The notes under the pieces were generated by a model. The model worked only from the letters and a program-made list of their open reading frames with translations. It was not told the DNA's origin and did no database searches. Positions 13,345 through 14,339 of a stretch of 14,339 nt of DNA are shown here, one piece after another. Within the stretch, counting starts at the first letter, position 1, and each line of letters begins with the position of its first letter. The stretch comes from Parachlamydiales bacterium (lineage in GTDB: Bacteria > Chlamydiota > Chlamydiia > Chlamydiales > JAJFMK01). The stretch spans positions 1 through 14,339 of the forward strand of contig JAGVKY010000181.1 in NCBI GenBank assembly GCA_020050175.1. Reading direction: 5' to 3'. A program made the translations under genes and the position numbers.

Positions 13345-13932
13345 ATGCTTGGGACGCTTCTTCTCTCTTTTCTTTTAGCCGCGGTCCCTGTACGCGATTC
13401 CACCGCTGCCCTTCGCTATGAGGTAGCGAATTTGCAGGCTGAGCTCCTCCAGGCGAGAGAGAGGATTGAAAGCCAAGAACTGGTGATCGATGCTCTTCGC
13501 AAAGAGATGGAAAACCATCTTACGACAAATAAAGAGCTTGTTAAAGGTTCAATAACTCTTTCTGAAAATAAAGTTTCAACAGTTGAAAAGGCTACTAAAG
13601 ATCTTGCTTTAGATTTGATCAAGTTAAAAGAGGGGACCCAATCTTCTTTAAAAGAGCTAGACACCCATTTAGCCAAGCTGGAAAAGGAGATGGATCTGCA
13701 AGGGAAAAATATCCGTCACTTTGAAAGTGCTCTCAAGGCAATTTTAGATGCCGTAGGTGGAGACAAGGGAGAAATGGTAGCCATTGCCTCTGATAAAACC
13801 TACATCGTCAAAGATGGGGACTCTTTAGGGAAAATAGCTGTTGCCAACAACACCTCTGTCAAAACTTTGAAAGAACTTAACAACCTCACGAAAGATTCGA
13901 TTCGTGTAGGACAAAAGCTCTATCTCCCATGA
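13345..13932 (+). CDS. Coiled-coil LysM-domain envelope protein
   Basis: Probable periplasmic peptidoglycan-binding protein. It has a hydrophobic N-terminus with a likely cleavage near DSTA-AL (residue 21), though the n-region lacks Lys or Arg before the core. A long heptad-rich helix follows (about 23-140, VANLQAELLQARERIESQE...). One LysM domain occupies 150-195 (TYIVKDGDSLGKIA ... LNNLTKDSIRVGQKLYLP). The protein ends exactly with the domain. The start is 6 bases after the pal stop with no clear ribosome site, so translation probably depends on pal. Its stop overlaps the murI start (ATGA). It matches in position and layout the LysM/NlpD-like protein found after pal in Chlamydia (CT601-type). 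No peptidase domain is present, so it is a binder or activator rather than an enzyme. Confidence 0.88.
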   Translation: MLGTLLLSFLLAAVPVRDSTAALRYEVANLQAELLQARERIESQELVIDALRKEMENHLTTNKELVKGSITLSENKVSTVEKATKDLALDLIKLKEGTQSSLKELDTHLAKLEKEMDLQGKNIRHFESALKAILDAVGGDKGEMVAIASDKTYIVKDGDSLGKIAVANNTSVKTLKELNNLTKDSIRVGQKLYLP

Positions 13933-14339
13933 GGCAGTCAGCCTCTCGCATTTCTTTAAGAGAGGCCTATTCAACGCATTCGCAAAAAAGAGCCCCTATC
14001 GCTCTTTTCGACTCCGGATCGGGGGGCCTTGCCGTTTTAAAGCAGATCCAAACCCGATTACCTAACGAATCGACCCTTTATCTGGGTGATTTAGCCAATC
14101 TGCCAATTGGAGAGAAATCGGCAGATACCATTGAGCGCGTTGCCTTATCGAATGGAGAATTCTTAGCGAGTCTTGGAGCCAAACTGATCTTGATCGCCTG
14201 CAATACTTTTACAGCTATCGGATTAGAATCTTTACAGAAGCATCTTTCAATTCCGGTCCTTGGGGTCATAGAACCATGCGCCGAAAAAGTATCAAAAGTT
14301 TCTAATGGAAGAGTGGGGATTTTAGCCAAGATCGGAAGA
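13929..14339 (+). CDS. murI: Glutamate racemase MurI (3'-partial, runs off the window)
   Basis: Interconverts L- and D-glutamate for peptidoglycan. The 137 residues visible are the N-terminal half: LFDSGSGGLAVL (26-37, acid/base region D28-S29), YLGDLANLPIGEKS (51-64) and LIACNTFTAIGLE (88-100, first catalytic Cys C91). The second catalytic Cys would lie beyond the window. Two deviations stand out: the usual Pro-Tyr-Gly is Pro-Ile-Gly (59-61), and the residue after CNT is Phe instead of a small residue. About 22 extra residues precede the first strand. ATG 13929 is the only plausible start and overlaps the upstream stop by four bases, indicating coupling to the LysM gene. A related Asp/Glu racemase of other specificity is possible but less likely. 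Confidence 0.88.
   Translation, partial: MRQSASRISLREAYSTHSQKRAPIALFDSGSGGLAVLKQIQTRLPNESTLYLGDLANLPIGEKSADTIERVALSNGEFLASLGAKLILIACNTFTAIGLESLQKHLSIPVLGVIEPCAEKVSKVSNGRVGILAKIGR

Noticed and set aside
1..14339. Insertion sequences, CRISPR arrays or prophage genes
   Set aside because: No transposase or integrase frames, no terminal inverted repeats and no regularly spaced direct repeats were seen; the only direct repeat is the 45-bp coding repeat at 1328-1408.

Overview
The window most likely comes from an environmental (amoeba-associated type) member of the Chlamydiae. Two gene architectures point there: a topoisomerase I that ends in a Lys-rich histone-H1-like linker plus a SWIB domain, and a GreA of about 720 residues in which the ordinary Gre factor is only the last ~160. 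The Pal - LysM protein pair, the moderate GC content and the frequent TTG/GTG starts fit as well. A MurI-like glutamate racemase, which to my knowledge Chlamydiaceae such as C. trachomatis lack, argues for a lineage outside Chlamydiaceae. This placement rests on domain architecture only, not on a database search.

Layout. (1) 1-2334, plus strand: the 3' part of an outer-membrane beta-barrel gene, translationally coupled to a small DUF2892 membrane protein. An AT-rich regulatory stretch follows, then a secreted Gln/Tyr/Gly/Asn/Ser-rich protein with a separate C-terminal domain. (2) 2334-4448, minus strand: a compact three-gene operon in which a secreted endonuclease/exonuclease/phosphatase (EEP) family enzyme sits between two multi-pass membrane proteins that are paralogues of each other. 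This is the most accessory-looking and least explained part. (3) 4473-8031, plus strand: dprA without its usual N-terminal domain, then topA-SWIB. (4) 8144-11428, minus strand: greA (long) - rdgB - a YacP-type NYN ribonuclease, closely packed and using TTG and GTG starts. (5) 11506-14339, plus strand: a GT-B-like predicted glycosyltransferase, pal, a coiled-coil LysM protein and murI (cut by the window end), an envelope/peptidoglycan cluster.

Functional reading. Blocks 3 and 4 are housekeeping information processing: DNA uptake/recombination, supercoiling, transcript cleavage, nucleotide-pool cleaning and RNA turnover. Block 5 joins the Pal/LysM envelope-anchoring pair to supply of D-glutamate for peptidoglycan. 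Blocks 1 and 2 are surface or secreted and are the best candidates for lineage-specific host interaction. The divergent block 2 operon begins where the DprA N-terminal domain would be expected.
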